Positions 22,286 to 29,308 of a stretch of 32,107 nt of DNA are shown here, one piece after another. Location: the NCBI GenBank assembly GCA_905236935.1, contig CAJOQL010000088.1, positions 1 to 32,107 of the forward strand, in the 5' to 3' direction. Each line of letters begins with the position of its first letter. Position 1 is the stretch's first letter. A program made the position numbers and the translations under genes. The notes under the pieces were generated by a model. The model worked only from the letters and a program-made list of their open reading frames with translations. It was not told the DNA's origin and did not search any database. This DNA is from an uncultured Bacilli bacterium. GTDB lineage: Bacteria; Bacillota_I; Bacilli_A; RF39; UBA660.

Positions 22286-23498
22286 TAGTAAATATTTTTA
22301 AGTCTTCTTTCATTAATTTAAAGTTTAAATTTGGAACGTAAATATCTGCAAGTAAATCACCTTTTTTAACGTATTCATTACTATTTTTATATAGTTTGAT
22401 ACCTACTCCATAATTTATTTTGCTTGTTTTTTTAAGTCTTCCAGCTCCTAATTTTAAAGATAACTTTCCACAAGCAAGAGCACTTACTTTAGAAATATAT
22501 CCATCTTTATTACTTCTTAAATGATATACATAATCACTTACCTTTAATTTAGATAAATCTCCACCTTGAGTTGTAATCCATTTTAGAAAAGCTTTATAAG
22601 CAGATCCATCATTTAATGCTTTTTTGGCTAATATATAACCTGAGGCATAAGCAAGTCCTTTATATATTGAGATTAATGTAGCTGCTACTTCTAATGAAAT
22701 CTTTGTAAGGCTTGTTTCCTTTCCTTTAAGAACTTCGATAGCTTCCATAACTTCTAAGGCATTACCAATCGAATTTGATAGAGGCTCATCCATATCAGTA
22801 ATAATAGTCTTAACATTAACATTAAATTTTCGGCCAATTTTAATAAGCCATTCACTTAAGGTATTAGCATCTTGTTTATTTTTAATAAGAGCACCTTCAC
22901 CACATTTAATATCTATTACAATAAAGGATGCACCTGATGCAATTTTTTTACTCATTATAGATGATGCAATTAAAGGAATTGATTCAGTTGTTCCAGTAAC
23001 ATCTCTTAGAGCATATATTACTTTATCTAGGGGTACTAAGTTTTCTGTTTGAGCACCTACTGCAATATTACATTTTTTTATATTTTCATAAAAGTCTTCT
23101 TTAGAAAGATTAACATTAAAGCCTGGAATGCTTTCTAGTTTATCAATAGTACCACCAGTAATACCAAGTCCTTTACCACTCATTTTTGCAATTGGAATAT
23201 CTAATGCTGCTAAAATAGGCGCTATTATTAAAGTTACTGTATCTCCTACTCCGCCTGTACTATGTTTATCACAGACTTTTTTATCAAAATGATATACTTC
23301 ACCACTATCAATAAATATTTTAGTTAAATTAAAAGTTTCTTCAAATGATAAACCATTAATAGTAATTGCCATTAAAAGTGAACTCATTTGATAATCTTCT
23401 ATTTTTCCATTTAGATAGCCATTAAAAGCATATGATAGTTCTTCATATGTTAGTGGTTTATTTAATCTTTTTTTATTAATAATATCTAAAATATTCAT
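22269..23498 (-). CDS. pyrimidine-nucleoside / thymidine phosphorylase
   Basis: 409 residues. It phosphorolyses thymidine, and perhaps uridine and deoxyuridine, to base plus (deoxy)ribose-1-phosphate in nucleoside salvage. The diagnostic motifs are CDKHSTGGVGDT for phosphate binding, then SGKGLGITGGTIDKLESIPG and YALRDVTGTTESIPLIASSIMSKK in parts. The N-terminal helical domain, central phosphate-binding domain and C-terminal domain are all present. The length is slightly below the Bacillus Pdp length (433). It overlaps the M50 gene by up to 17 bp. Bacillus pdp versus Escherichia deoA specificity cannot be told from sequence reading. Confidence 0.92.
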   Translation of the reverse strand: MNILDIINKKRLNKPLTYEELSYAFNGYLNGKIEDYQMSSLLMAITINGLSFEETFNLTKIFIDSGEVYHFDKKVCDKHSTGGVGDTVTLIIAPILAALDIPIAKMSGKGLGITGGTIDKLESIPGFNVNLSKEDFYENIKKCNIAVGAQTENLVPLDKVIYALRDVTGTTESIPLIASSIMSKKIASGASFIVIDIKCGEGALIKNKQDANTLSEWLIKIGRKFNVNVKTIITDMDEPLSNSIGNALEVMEAIEVLKGKETSLTKISLEVAATLISIYKGLAYASGYILAKKALNDGSAYKAFLKWITTQGGDLSKLKVSDYVYHLRSNKDGYISKVSALACGKLSLKLGAGRLKKTSKINYGVGIKLYKNSNEYVKKGDLLADIYVPNLNFKLMKEDLKIFTIDSKK

Positions 23499-23565
23499 AA
23501 GTCCCTCTATTCTTTTAATATTATATAATATATTTAAAATATATTAAAGATTTTATTTTTAAAAA

Positions 23566-23591
23566 ATGAACTAGATTTTCATCTAATTCAT
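23566..23591 (-). terminator. intrinsic terminator overlapping the DHH gene stop codon
   Basis: An 11-bp stem with one G-U pair (23566-23576 with 23581-23591), a 4-nt loop and six T on the minus strand. The stem begins within the last codons of the phosphoesterase gene, so the gene end and terminator are fused. It separates the ackA-DHH unit from the phosphorylase gene. Confidence 0.85.
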
Positions 23592-24557
23592 TTGAGAGTC
23601 ATTTTCTTTAATTAAAGTTTCATTATATATTTTACATGTATTATCTAATTCAGCAAATAACTTATCTACTTCATCGGCATCTTTAATTCTGGCTCCAGAG
23701 GCAAATTTATGGCCTCCTCCATTATATTTACTAGCAACTTCATTAATAATTGGACCTCTTGATCTAATATTAACTTTATACAATTCTTGTCTTTCATCAT
23801 AAGATACAAAAGCCCAAGCAATCATTTCTTTAATAAAATTAAAATTATTTACTAAGTTAGAAGCAGTAGAAGCATCAACACCAAATTCTTTTATAATTTC
23901 AGAATTTATTTTCATATAACCAAAACCATTTTCAGTTATAGTCATATTTAATGCTATAAAAGATTGGAATCTAAAGTCATTTAAAGGTTTTTCATATAAA
24001 ATATTATATAGTTTTTTTAAATCTAAATTATAATCTTCTACTAATTTAGAAACTATTTTAAAAGTTCTAGGACTAGTAGTAGGAAGTAAAAATCTATCAC
24101 TATCACTAGCGATTCCTAAAAAGAGATTTTCAGCTACTTTAGTATCAATTTTAAGTTTAGTATTAAATAAGAGTCTAGCTATTATTTCACAAGCAGATGA
24201 TGCTGTTTCATCAATAATTTCTAAAGAGCCCATTTTATCTTCTAAAGGATGATGATCTATTTTAATTACCTCTTTAAAGTCATTAAAATTTACACCATCT
24301 ATTCTAGAAATATTTGGTACATCTACTACAATTAAAAGAGCATCTTTATTGATTACTGGTAATTTATCTAAGTCACCATATGCTCTAAATTTAGCAACTC
24401 CTACTCCTACTGCATATACATTCTTATTTGGAAATGTAAGTCTAATTGAATCTCTTAAAGCAAACTCGCTGGCAATAGCATCTGGATCTGGTCCAATATG
24501 TCTAGCAATTACTATGGTATCGTATTTTTTTATTTTATTAAAAATCTTTTTCTCCAT
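23583..24557 (-). CDS. DHH/DHHA1 phosphoesterase, NrnA-like
   Basis: 324 residues. NrnA-type enzymes degrade short oligoribonucleotides (nanoRNA) and dephosphorylate pAp; some relatives cleave cyclic dinucleotides or pApA. Motifs in order: ARHIGPDPDAIAS (DxDA), IVVDVPN, IDHHP (DHH), and a DHHA1 domain ending NGGGHKFASGARI. Length and architecture fit NrnA and lack the membrane and GGDEF-like parts of GdpP. It starts 11 nt after ackA stops, so they are probably an operon. The ribosome binding site is weak (GGA). Confidence 0.88.
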   Translation of the reverse strand: MEKKIFNKIKKYDTIVIARHIGPDPDAIASEFALRDSIRLTFPNKNVYAVGVGVAKFRAYGDLDKLPVINKDALLIVVDVPNISRIDGVNFNDFKEVIKIDHHPLEDKMGSLEIIDETASSACEIIARLLFNTKLKIDTKVAENLFLGIASDSDRFLLPTTSPRTFKIVSKLVEDYNLDLKKLYNILYEKPLNDFRFQSFIALNMTITENGFGYMKINSEIIKEFGVDASTASNLVNNFNFIKEMIAWAFVSYDERQELYKVNIRSRGPIINEVASKYNGGGHKFASGARIKDADEVDKLFAELDNTCKIYNETLIKENDSQMN

Positions 24558-24568
24558 AATAATCCAAA

Positions 24569-25747
24569 CTATTTAGTTAAGTTATAAGTATCAATTGCAA
24601 TCATTAATTCTTCATTTGTTGGAATTACATAAGCAGGAATCTTAGAGTTATCAGCAGTAATTAGTTGTACTTTACCTCTAACATCATTTCTTTCAGTGTC
24701 TAATTTAACTCCAAAACAAGAAAGTTTTTCTAATATTTGAGCTCTAGTAGTAATACTATTTTCTCCTACTCCAGCAGTAAAGATAATGGCATCACATCCA
24801 CCTAATTCAGCATAATAGGCAGCAATGTAATCAACAATTTTCTTAACATACATATTTTGAGCTAAAATACATCTTTTATCGCCTCTTGCAATTCCATCTT
24901 CTACATCTCTTGAATCAGATGAAACACCACTTATTCCAAGAAGACCTGATTCTTTATTTAATTTATTGTTAACTTCTGTAGCAGATAAATTTTCACATTC
25001 AGAGATATAACTTACGATAGATGCATCAATATCACCACAACGAGTTCCCATCATAAGACCTGCATTTGGAGTAAGACCCATAGATGTATCAATACATTTA
25101 CCACCAGCAACCGCACTAATACTTGCTCCATTACCAATATGACAAGTAATTAATCTAGTATCAGTTCTTCCTAATAATTCATTAGCTTTCATTGATACGT
25201 ACTTATGACTAGTTCCATGGAAACCATATTTTCTTACATTATATTTAGTATACCATTCATAAGGAACTGCATACATATAATTTACTTCATCAATAGTTTG
25301 ATGGAAAGATGTATCAAATACTAAAGTTTGAACAGCTCCAGGAACAACTTCTTTAGCAGCATTAATACCAATTACAGCTGCTGGATTATGAAGTGGCGCA
25401 ATTTGAGATAATTTTGATACGATATCAATGTTTTCATCTGTTGCAAGAACGCTTTTATCAAAATAGGCACCACCCTGTGCTACTCTATGACCAATTCCTT
25501 TAATTTCAGAATAATCTTCAATAATTTTATTATCAATTAATTCTTTCATTAAGATTTCAAAAGCTTCTTTATGACTAGGTAAACTAGTAATTTTTTTAGT
25601 TTTTTCACCATTAATCTTAACACTATAAAAAGAATCAGATAATCCTATTTTTTCAAAAACCCCACTAATTAATTCTTTTTCTTCTGGCATTTCAAATAAA
25701 GTAAACTTTAAAGAAGATGAACCAGCATTAACACTTAATATTTTCAT
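24569..25747 (-). CDS. ackA: acetate kinase
   Basis: 392 residues. It converts acetyl-phosphate plus ADP to acetate plus ATP, the substrate-level phosphorylation step of mixed-acid fermentation. The family start MKILSVNAGSSSLKF and the motifs GHRVAQGG, RKYGFHGTSHKYVS, HIGNGASISA and FTAGVGENS are all present. GGGTGAAGG precedes ATG 25745-25747, and a TATAAT lies about 25 nt upstream. No pta gene is adjacent. The gene follows a terminator, so it is transcribed separately from thiI, with the DHH gene downstream. Confidence 0.97.
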   Translation of the reverse strand: MKILSVNAGSSSLKFTLFEMPEEKELISGVFEKIGLSDSFYSVKINGEKTKKITSLPSHKEAFEILMKELIDNKIIEDYSEIKGIGHRVAQGGAYFDKSVLATDENIDIVSKLSQIAPLHNPAAVIGINAAKEVVPGAVQTLVFDTSFHQTIDEVNYMYAVPYEWYTKYNVRKYGFHGTSHKYVSMKANELLGRTDTRLITCHIGNGASISAVAGGKCIDTSMGLTPNAGLMMGTRCGDIDASIVSYISECENLSATEVNNKLNKESGLLGISGVSSDSRDVEDGIARGDKRCILAQNMYVKKIVDYIAAYYAELGGCDAIIFTAGVGENSITTRAQILEKLSCFGVKLDTERNDVRGKVQLITADNSKIPAYVIPTNEELMIAIDTYNLTK

Positions 25748-25793
25748 TTTCCTTCACCCATAAGTATTATAAACTATTTTTCAATCAAAAAAA

Positions 25794-25807
25794 AGCCTAA
25801 CTCGGCT
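25794..25807 (-). terminator. intrinsic terminator upstream of ackA
   Basis: AGCC (25794-25797) and GGCT (25804-25807) form a short stem followed by eight T on the minus strand. It overlaps the stop codon of the 51-residue ORF and closes the thiI transcript. Confidence 0.75.
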
Positions 25808-25961
25808 ATTTTCTAATTAAGATTTTATCATGAACGTTTAAATTATTTTTTGTTGTAAAGAAACGATTATAGTTATCATAGGTATCATTTTCATAGTAAT
25901 TTATACCATATTCATTATTATAATCTCTTTTAATTCTTTCATATTTAAAATTAGTTATCAT
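25806..25961 (-). CDS. small ORF, 51 residues, unknown
   Basis: ATG 25959-25961 to TAG 25806-25808. It is preceded by GGGTGAAGGAA, the same ribosome binding context as ackA, and followed immediately by a terminator; it would be the last cistron after thiI (36 nt gap). The product begins MITNFKYERIKRDYNN, is very rich in Asn, Tyr and Asp, and has no membrane segment or cysteine. I know no family for it. The ribosome site and end-on-terminator placement are the main evidence. Confidence 0.55.
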   Translation of the reverse strand: MITNFKYERIKRDYNNEYGINYYENDTYDNYNRFFTTKNNLNVHDKILIRK

Positions 25962-25997
25962 TTCCTTCACCCATTATTATTATGGGCATTTTACTTG

Positions 25998-27179
25998 TTA
26001 TAATACGTCTTCAAATTTTTTATCAATTAGTGGTAGTTTAATTATTTTATCACTAGATACTGCTTCTTTTATTAAAGACTTATAATCAAAACTGTTTTCA
26101 TAATTGATAGCATTAGCAAGTACTGGGTTAATAACAGGATGATCTGGTACAAAAATCGTACAACAATCTTCATATGGTCTAATTGAAATATCATATGTTC
26201 CTATTTTTTTAGCTAAATCAATTATTTCTAATTTATCAAAACATGCTACTGGTCTAATTACTGGTATTTTAATAGTTTCATTTATAACATTCATACTTGT
26301 TAAAGTTTGACTTGCTACTTGACCAATGGATTCACCATTAATAATAACTTTAGAATTTGTTTTATGAGCGATTTGTTCAGAAATACGATACATCATTCTT
26401 CTCATAATAGTAATCATATATTCTTTAGGACAATTTTTATAGATTGCTTCTTGTAATTCTGTAAATCTTATTACATGCACTTTTATATATCCACTGTAAT
26501 TACTTAAGATATTTGCTAAATCTAGGACTTTATTTAAGGCATTTTCACTAGTATGAGGAGGACTATCAAAATAAATACACTCTAATCTTACTCCTCTTTT
26601 CATGGCAAGATAACCTGCAATTGGAGAATCTATTCCTCCGCTAAGCATAAGTACTCCTTTACCAGCAACTCCTACGGGGTATCCACCAATACCCACTACT
26701 TTATCAAAATAGAAATATGCTTTATTAAATCTAATTTCGACATTAATAAGTAGTTCAGGACTTTTGACATCTACACTTATATTAGGAATATTTTTTAGGA
26801 TAATTCCTCCTAATTTACGAGAAATTTCCATACTATCCATGTGATACTTTTTATTACTTCTTTTAGTTTGAACTTTAAATGTTTTAAACTCTTTTTCTTT
26901 TACTTTATTAAGTAGTTCTTCACTTATAATATTAAAATCATCAGTATCAAGTTCATAACCAATATTAATTTCATGAATACCAAAAGTTTTAGTTAGTTTA
27001 TCCATAACTAAATCATAATCATCTGTTTCAATATACATTCTTCCAACATCATAAATAATATTATGATTTACTTCTTCTAAAGATTTATCAATGTTTTCTT
27101 TTAAAGTTTTGATAAAAAAATTAATATTATCATGTTTGGTAGTAAGTTCTCCGTATTTAATTATAATTAATTTTTTCAT
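25998..27179 (-). CDS. thiI: tRNA 4-thiouridine synthase ThiI
   Basis: 393 residues. It adenylates U8 of tRNA and transfers sulfur to give 4-thiouridine. A ferredoxin-like/THUMP N-terminal part (to about 165) is followed by the PP-loop ATPase with LSGGIDSP at 179-186 and the conserved DCCTIFVPDHP near the end. The C-terminal rhodanese domain of Escherichia ThiI is absent, as usual in Firmicutes. The cysteine desulfurase at 29301-30428 is the likely sulfur donor, as in the nifZ-thiI pair of Bacillus, but here three genes and a small RNA intervene. AAAGGAAG precedes ATG 27177-27179. Confidence 0.95.
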   Translation of the reverse strand: MKKLIIIKYGELTTKHDNINFFIKTLKENIDKSLEEVNHNIIYDVGRMYIETDDYDLVMDKLTKTFGIHEINIGYELDTDDFNIISEELLNKVKEKEFKTFKVQTKRSNKKYHMDSMEISRKLGGIILKNIPNISVDVKSPELLINVEIRFNKAYFYFDKVVGIGGYPVGVAGKGVLMLSGGIDSPIAGYLAMKRGVRLECIYFDSPPHTSENALNKVLDLANILSNYSGYIKVHVIRFTELQEAIYKNCPKEYMITIMRRMMYRISEQIAHKTNSKVIINGESIGQVASQTLTSMNVINETIKIPVIRPVACFDKLEIIDLAKKIGTYDISIRPYEDCCTIFVPDHPVINPVLANAINYENSFDYKSLIKEAVSSDKIIKLPLIDKKFEDVL

Positions 27180-27215
27180 TTTTTACTTCCTTTCATATAT
27201 CATAAAATATTAAAA

Positions 27216-27229
27216 ATAGTATATACTAT
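27216..27229. promoter_or_regulatory. 14-bp perfect palindrome between thiI and the small RNA
   Basis: ATAGTATATACTAT lies in the divergent promoter region, just upstream of the small RNA's -35 and about 37 bp above the thiI start codon. It could be an operator acting on both units, but AT-only palindromes arise easily in this genome. Confidence 0.4.
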
Positions 27230-27231
27230 AA

Positions 27232-27261
27232 TTGACAAATAATATTAGGCTATGCTATATT
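27232..27261 (+). promoter_or_regulatory. strong sigma-A promoter of the small RNA
   Basis: TTGACA (27232-27237), an 18-bp spacer and TATATT (27256-27261) preceded by an extended -10 (TGC). The predicted start is about 27267-27269. The reverse complement of the -35 (TTGTCA) could also serve thiI in the opposite direction. Confidence 0.8.
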
Positions 27262-27267
27262 ATTTGT

Positions 27268-27369
27268 ACCGAGGAATATTTTCCTGTCAGGTCTATAACC
27301 GATGTATGATTTTGAATTAAGTACACATAGTACCATCTCGGTTAGGAAGAGCCATTAGGCTCTTTTTTT
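27268..27369 (+). ncRNA. free-standing structured small RNA next to a DUF3800 gene
   Basis: About 100 nt between a strong promoter and a perfect intrinsic terminator, with no meaningful ORF. ACCGAG (27268-27273) pairs with CUCGGU (27337-27342) to close a multibranch structure. Inside are the hairpin AGGAA-UAUU-UUCCU (27272-27285), a GGU...ACC hairpin (about 27290-27300) and UGUA...UACA (about 27304-27326). AACCGAUG (27297-27304) could alternatively pair with CAUC..GGUU, giving a competing fold. It is not SRP RNA, tmRNA or a riboswitch class I recognise. Several structured RNA families have been reported beside DUF3800 genes, and this RNA ends tail-to-tail with one. Family assignment needs a covariance search. 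Confidence 0.7.
27347..27369 (+). terminator. intrinsic terminator of the small RNA
   Basis: AAGAGCC (27347-27353), loop ATTA, GGCTCTT (27358-27364) and seven T. The T-run overlaps the stop codon (27368-27370) of the convergent DUF3800 gene. Confidence 0.88.
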
Positions 27370-28114
27370 ATGGTAAGAATAGTTTTACTTCAATAAAATC
27401 TATTGTAGAACTAATATCTTTGCTTTGGGTTAAATATTTTTCATATTCTCCATGCAAAAAGTGAGCAATAAAGTCTGCACTTTGAATACCATAATTATAT
27501 TTAGAATTATACATTGTGTATTTTACCTCTAATGTATTATTCATTAATGGTTTGTGCATAATTGAATAGTCATAATTTATAATTCCATTAACAAGTTCTT
27601 CATAAATACTATCTTTCAAATTATAATATCCATTACTTTTTGATGAATATTCATCAGTTTTAATATATATAGACAATGGTTTATTAACATCAATTAATTT
27701 TTCTTTAATACAATAAACTATTATTTCTTTAACAATTCTTTTTTGAGCATAATCAATAAACCTTCCTCTTGCTGATTTATTTGATATAATATTTTGATAA
27801 ATCTTTTTATTATTAATAAAAACACCAAAGTTCTTAGCTTTTTTAAGCAAATTAAATATTTGTCTAGTATGAGATGATTTTATTTTAGTGGTGCCTTTTA
27901 TTTCTAAACATTCTTTATTACAATTATCTTTATTTTTAAAACAATAATCACATCTCATTTTTTTAATAATGCTTTTATATTTATTAATAAAATTCATATA
28001 CTCATTAGAAGAATTAAAAAATAATCCTCCATAAATACAAGAGTTTTCATTTGCATTTAGTTTTCCAGAATCATCAATTAAAATAAATAATTCTTGTTTA
28101 GTATTTTCAGTCAT
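27368..28114 (-). CDS. DUF3800 family protein with a four-cysteine knuckle
   Basis: 248 residues. The N-terminal FILIDDSGKLN (D14, D15) and the C-terminal YGIQSADFIAHFL (D214) are hallmarks of DUF3800. Between them lie EIKGTTK (71-77), SARGRFIDYAQKR (114-126) and IKTDEYSSKSNGYYNLKD (151-168). The conserved acidic residues suggest a metal-dependent, perhaps nuclease-like enzyme, but the activity is not established to my knowledge. An insertion holds CxxC and CxxxC (Cys55, 58, 65, 69), a probable zinc site. It has its own promoter. The AAGGAG site is 13 nt from ATG 28112-28114, longer than usual, and an in-frame TAA directly precedes the ATG. It converges on the small RNA at 27268-27369. Confidence 0.85.
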   Translation of the reverse strand: MTENTKQELFILIDDSGKLNANENSCIYGGLFFNSSNEYMNFINKYKSIIKKMRCDYCFKNKDNCNKECLEIKGTTKIKSSHTRQIFNLLKKAKNFGVFINNKKIYQNIISNKSARGRFIDYAQKRIVKEIIVYCIKEKLIDVNKPLSIYIKTDEYSSKSNGYYNLKDSIYEELVNGIINYDYSIMHKPLMNNTLEVKYTMYNSKYNYGIQSADFIAHFLHGEYEKYLTQSKDISSTIDFIEVKLFLP

Positions 28115-28142
28115 TTATGATTGTCTTCTCCTTTTAGGATTT

Positions 28143-28171
28143 AATATATCAAATAAGCTTAAGTAGTGCAA
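28143..28171 (-). promoter_or_regulatory. promoter of the DUF3800 gene
   Basis: TTGCAC (28166-28171), a 17-bp spacer and TATATT (28143-28148) on the minus strand. It lies at the very 3' end of the upstream GNAT gene, so DUF3800 can be expressed apart from the desulfurase-GNAT operon. Confidence 0.7.
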
Positions 28172-28172
28172 G

Positions 28173-28664
28173 TTATCTGACTTTATATTTACGATATTCA
28201 TCCATATTATTAAAATGAGAATTATCTTTATAATGAGTAAATCCTGCTTTTAAAGCTATTTTTTGACTTGATATATTACTTTTATCAATCATGCCTTCAA
28301 AGTATTTTAAAGTAAGCATTTGCTTAAACATTTCATCAGTAAATTCTTTAATCATCATAGTTCCGATAGAATTATCCTTAACTAATTTAATTCCACGATA
28401 TTCACTTTTAAGTGCTAAATTTAAAGATGCATATTCTAAATAAGCAAATAAAGATATAAAACCTACTATTTTATTATCTAAAACAGCTAAGTAATGATTA
28501 GAAAAATCTAATGAATCAAAAGTTATATCTTCAAAATAATTTTTCATATTGCCTAAATATTTTGCTATTAATTCATCATTAGTAATTGATTTTAAAAAAT
28601 TTAAATGAATAGGATTATTTTTATCTAGCGTAAAAAAAATAAAATTACTAGTTTCAACTTTCAT
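28173..28664 (-). CDS. GNAT-like acetyltransferase
   Basis: 163 residues. The GNAT fold is suggested by NKIVGFISLF (strand 4 region), a motif-A-like stretch around YRGIKLVKDNSIGTMMIKEF, and NISSQKIALKAGF before the C-terminus, which is typical of the RimJ/RimL-type N-acetyltransferases. The substrate is unknown. It overlaps the upstream GNAT gene by 4 nt (ATGA), so the two are translationally coupled. Its N-terminus resembles the C-terminal extension of that neighbour, which implies a shared origin. Confidence 0.75.
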   Translation of the reverse strand: MKVETSNFIFFTLDKNNPIHLNFLKSITNDELIAKYLGNMKNYFEDITFDSLDFSNHYLAVLDNKIVGFISLFAYLEYASLNLALKSEYRGIKLVKDNSIGTMMIKEFTDEMFKQMLTLKYFEGMIDKSNISSQKIALKAGFTHYKDNSHFNNMDEYRKYKVR

Positions 28665-29308
28665 CTCATACCTCTATAACTACGATATTCAACTGAATCA
28701 TCATCATAAACATGATTTAAAACAAATGATGTATTTTTTAAGTAATTTACTAATTTATTATTACTTGCTATAGTTATTTTTAAATATTCTTGGTGTATAT
28801 TATTATTCTTATCATAAGTAGTATATTCAAAATTATCAGTTGCAAAATGGGTAATATTTGGTTTGTTTTCATGACTTTTTCGATATAAATAATCATTAAT
28901 TTTAATAAAGCCTGCTTTTTCTGCAACTTTAGCACTTTTAATATTATTTTGGGCTATTAAAGCTCTTAAATTTATAACTTCACTATTACTATTTAAAATC
29001 TCATTACTTGCTTCTTTAACTAATCTAGATCCTATAGTTTCTTCAGAATTTATTTTAACTGCTTGATAATCTTTTAATAATGCCCAAGATAACTCCATTG
29101 TTCTATAATAATCATGAATGTGTAAAAAGCCAACATATGCATTATCTTTCATAACTAAATAAAAACTATTGCCTAAAAAATACTTTACATTTAGAAAATA
29201 TTTACGGATTGTAGTATCTCCATTTAATCTATTGATTATTTCATTATTCTTATTATTAGAAATGTTATAAATATAAAAATCAAAACTACTAGTACTAAAA
29301 TTATTCAC
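28661..29308 (-). CDS. GNAT-like acetyltransferase with a truncated second GNAT domain
   Basis: 215 residues. Residues 1-145 form a GNAT-like domain (NAYVGFLHIHDYY, then a motif-A-like region, and NIKSAKVAEKAGF). Residues about 156-215 resemble the two ends of the downstream GNAT protein joined together. TDNFEYTTYDKNNNIHQEYLK matches TSNFIFFTLDKNNPIHLNFLK in spacing, and the terminal SVEYRSYRGMR matches MDEYRKYKVR, while the acetyl-CoA-binding middle is missing. It therefore looks like one intact domain plus an internally deleted copy of a second. It overlaps the cysteine desulfurase gene by 8 bp. Confidence 0.7.
   Translation of the reverse strand: MNNFSTSSFDFYIYNISNNKNNEIINRLNGDTTIRKYFLNVKYFLGNSFYLVMKDNAYVGFLHIHDYYRTMELSWALLKDYQAVKINSEETIGSRLVKEASNEILNSNSEVINLRALIAQNNIKSAKVAEKAGFIKINDYLYRKSHENKPNITHFATDNFEYTTYDKNNNIHQEYLKITIASNNKLVNYLKNTSFVLNHVYDDDSVEYRSYRGMR

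Noticed and set aside
24349..24576. 75-codon plus-strand ORF
   Set aside because: Antisense to the start of the DHH phosphoesterase gene, with no supporting signals.
27268..27369. Signal recognition particle RNA, or a known riboswitch
   Set aside because: A CAGGTC string recalls SRP RNA, but the GGAAGGAAGCAGC-type apical domain is missing; no gene follows on the same strand, so a cis-acting riboswitch is unlikely.
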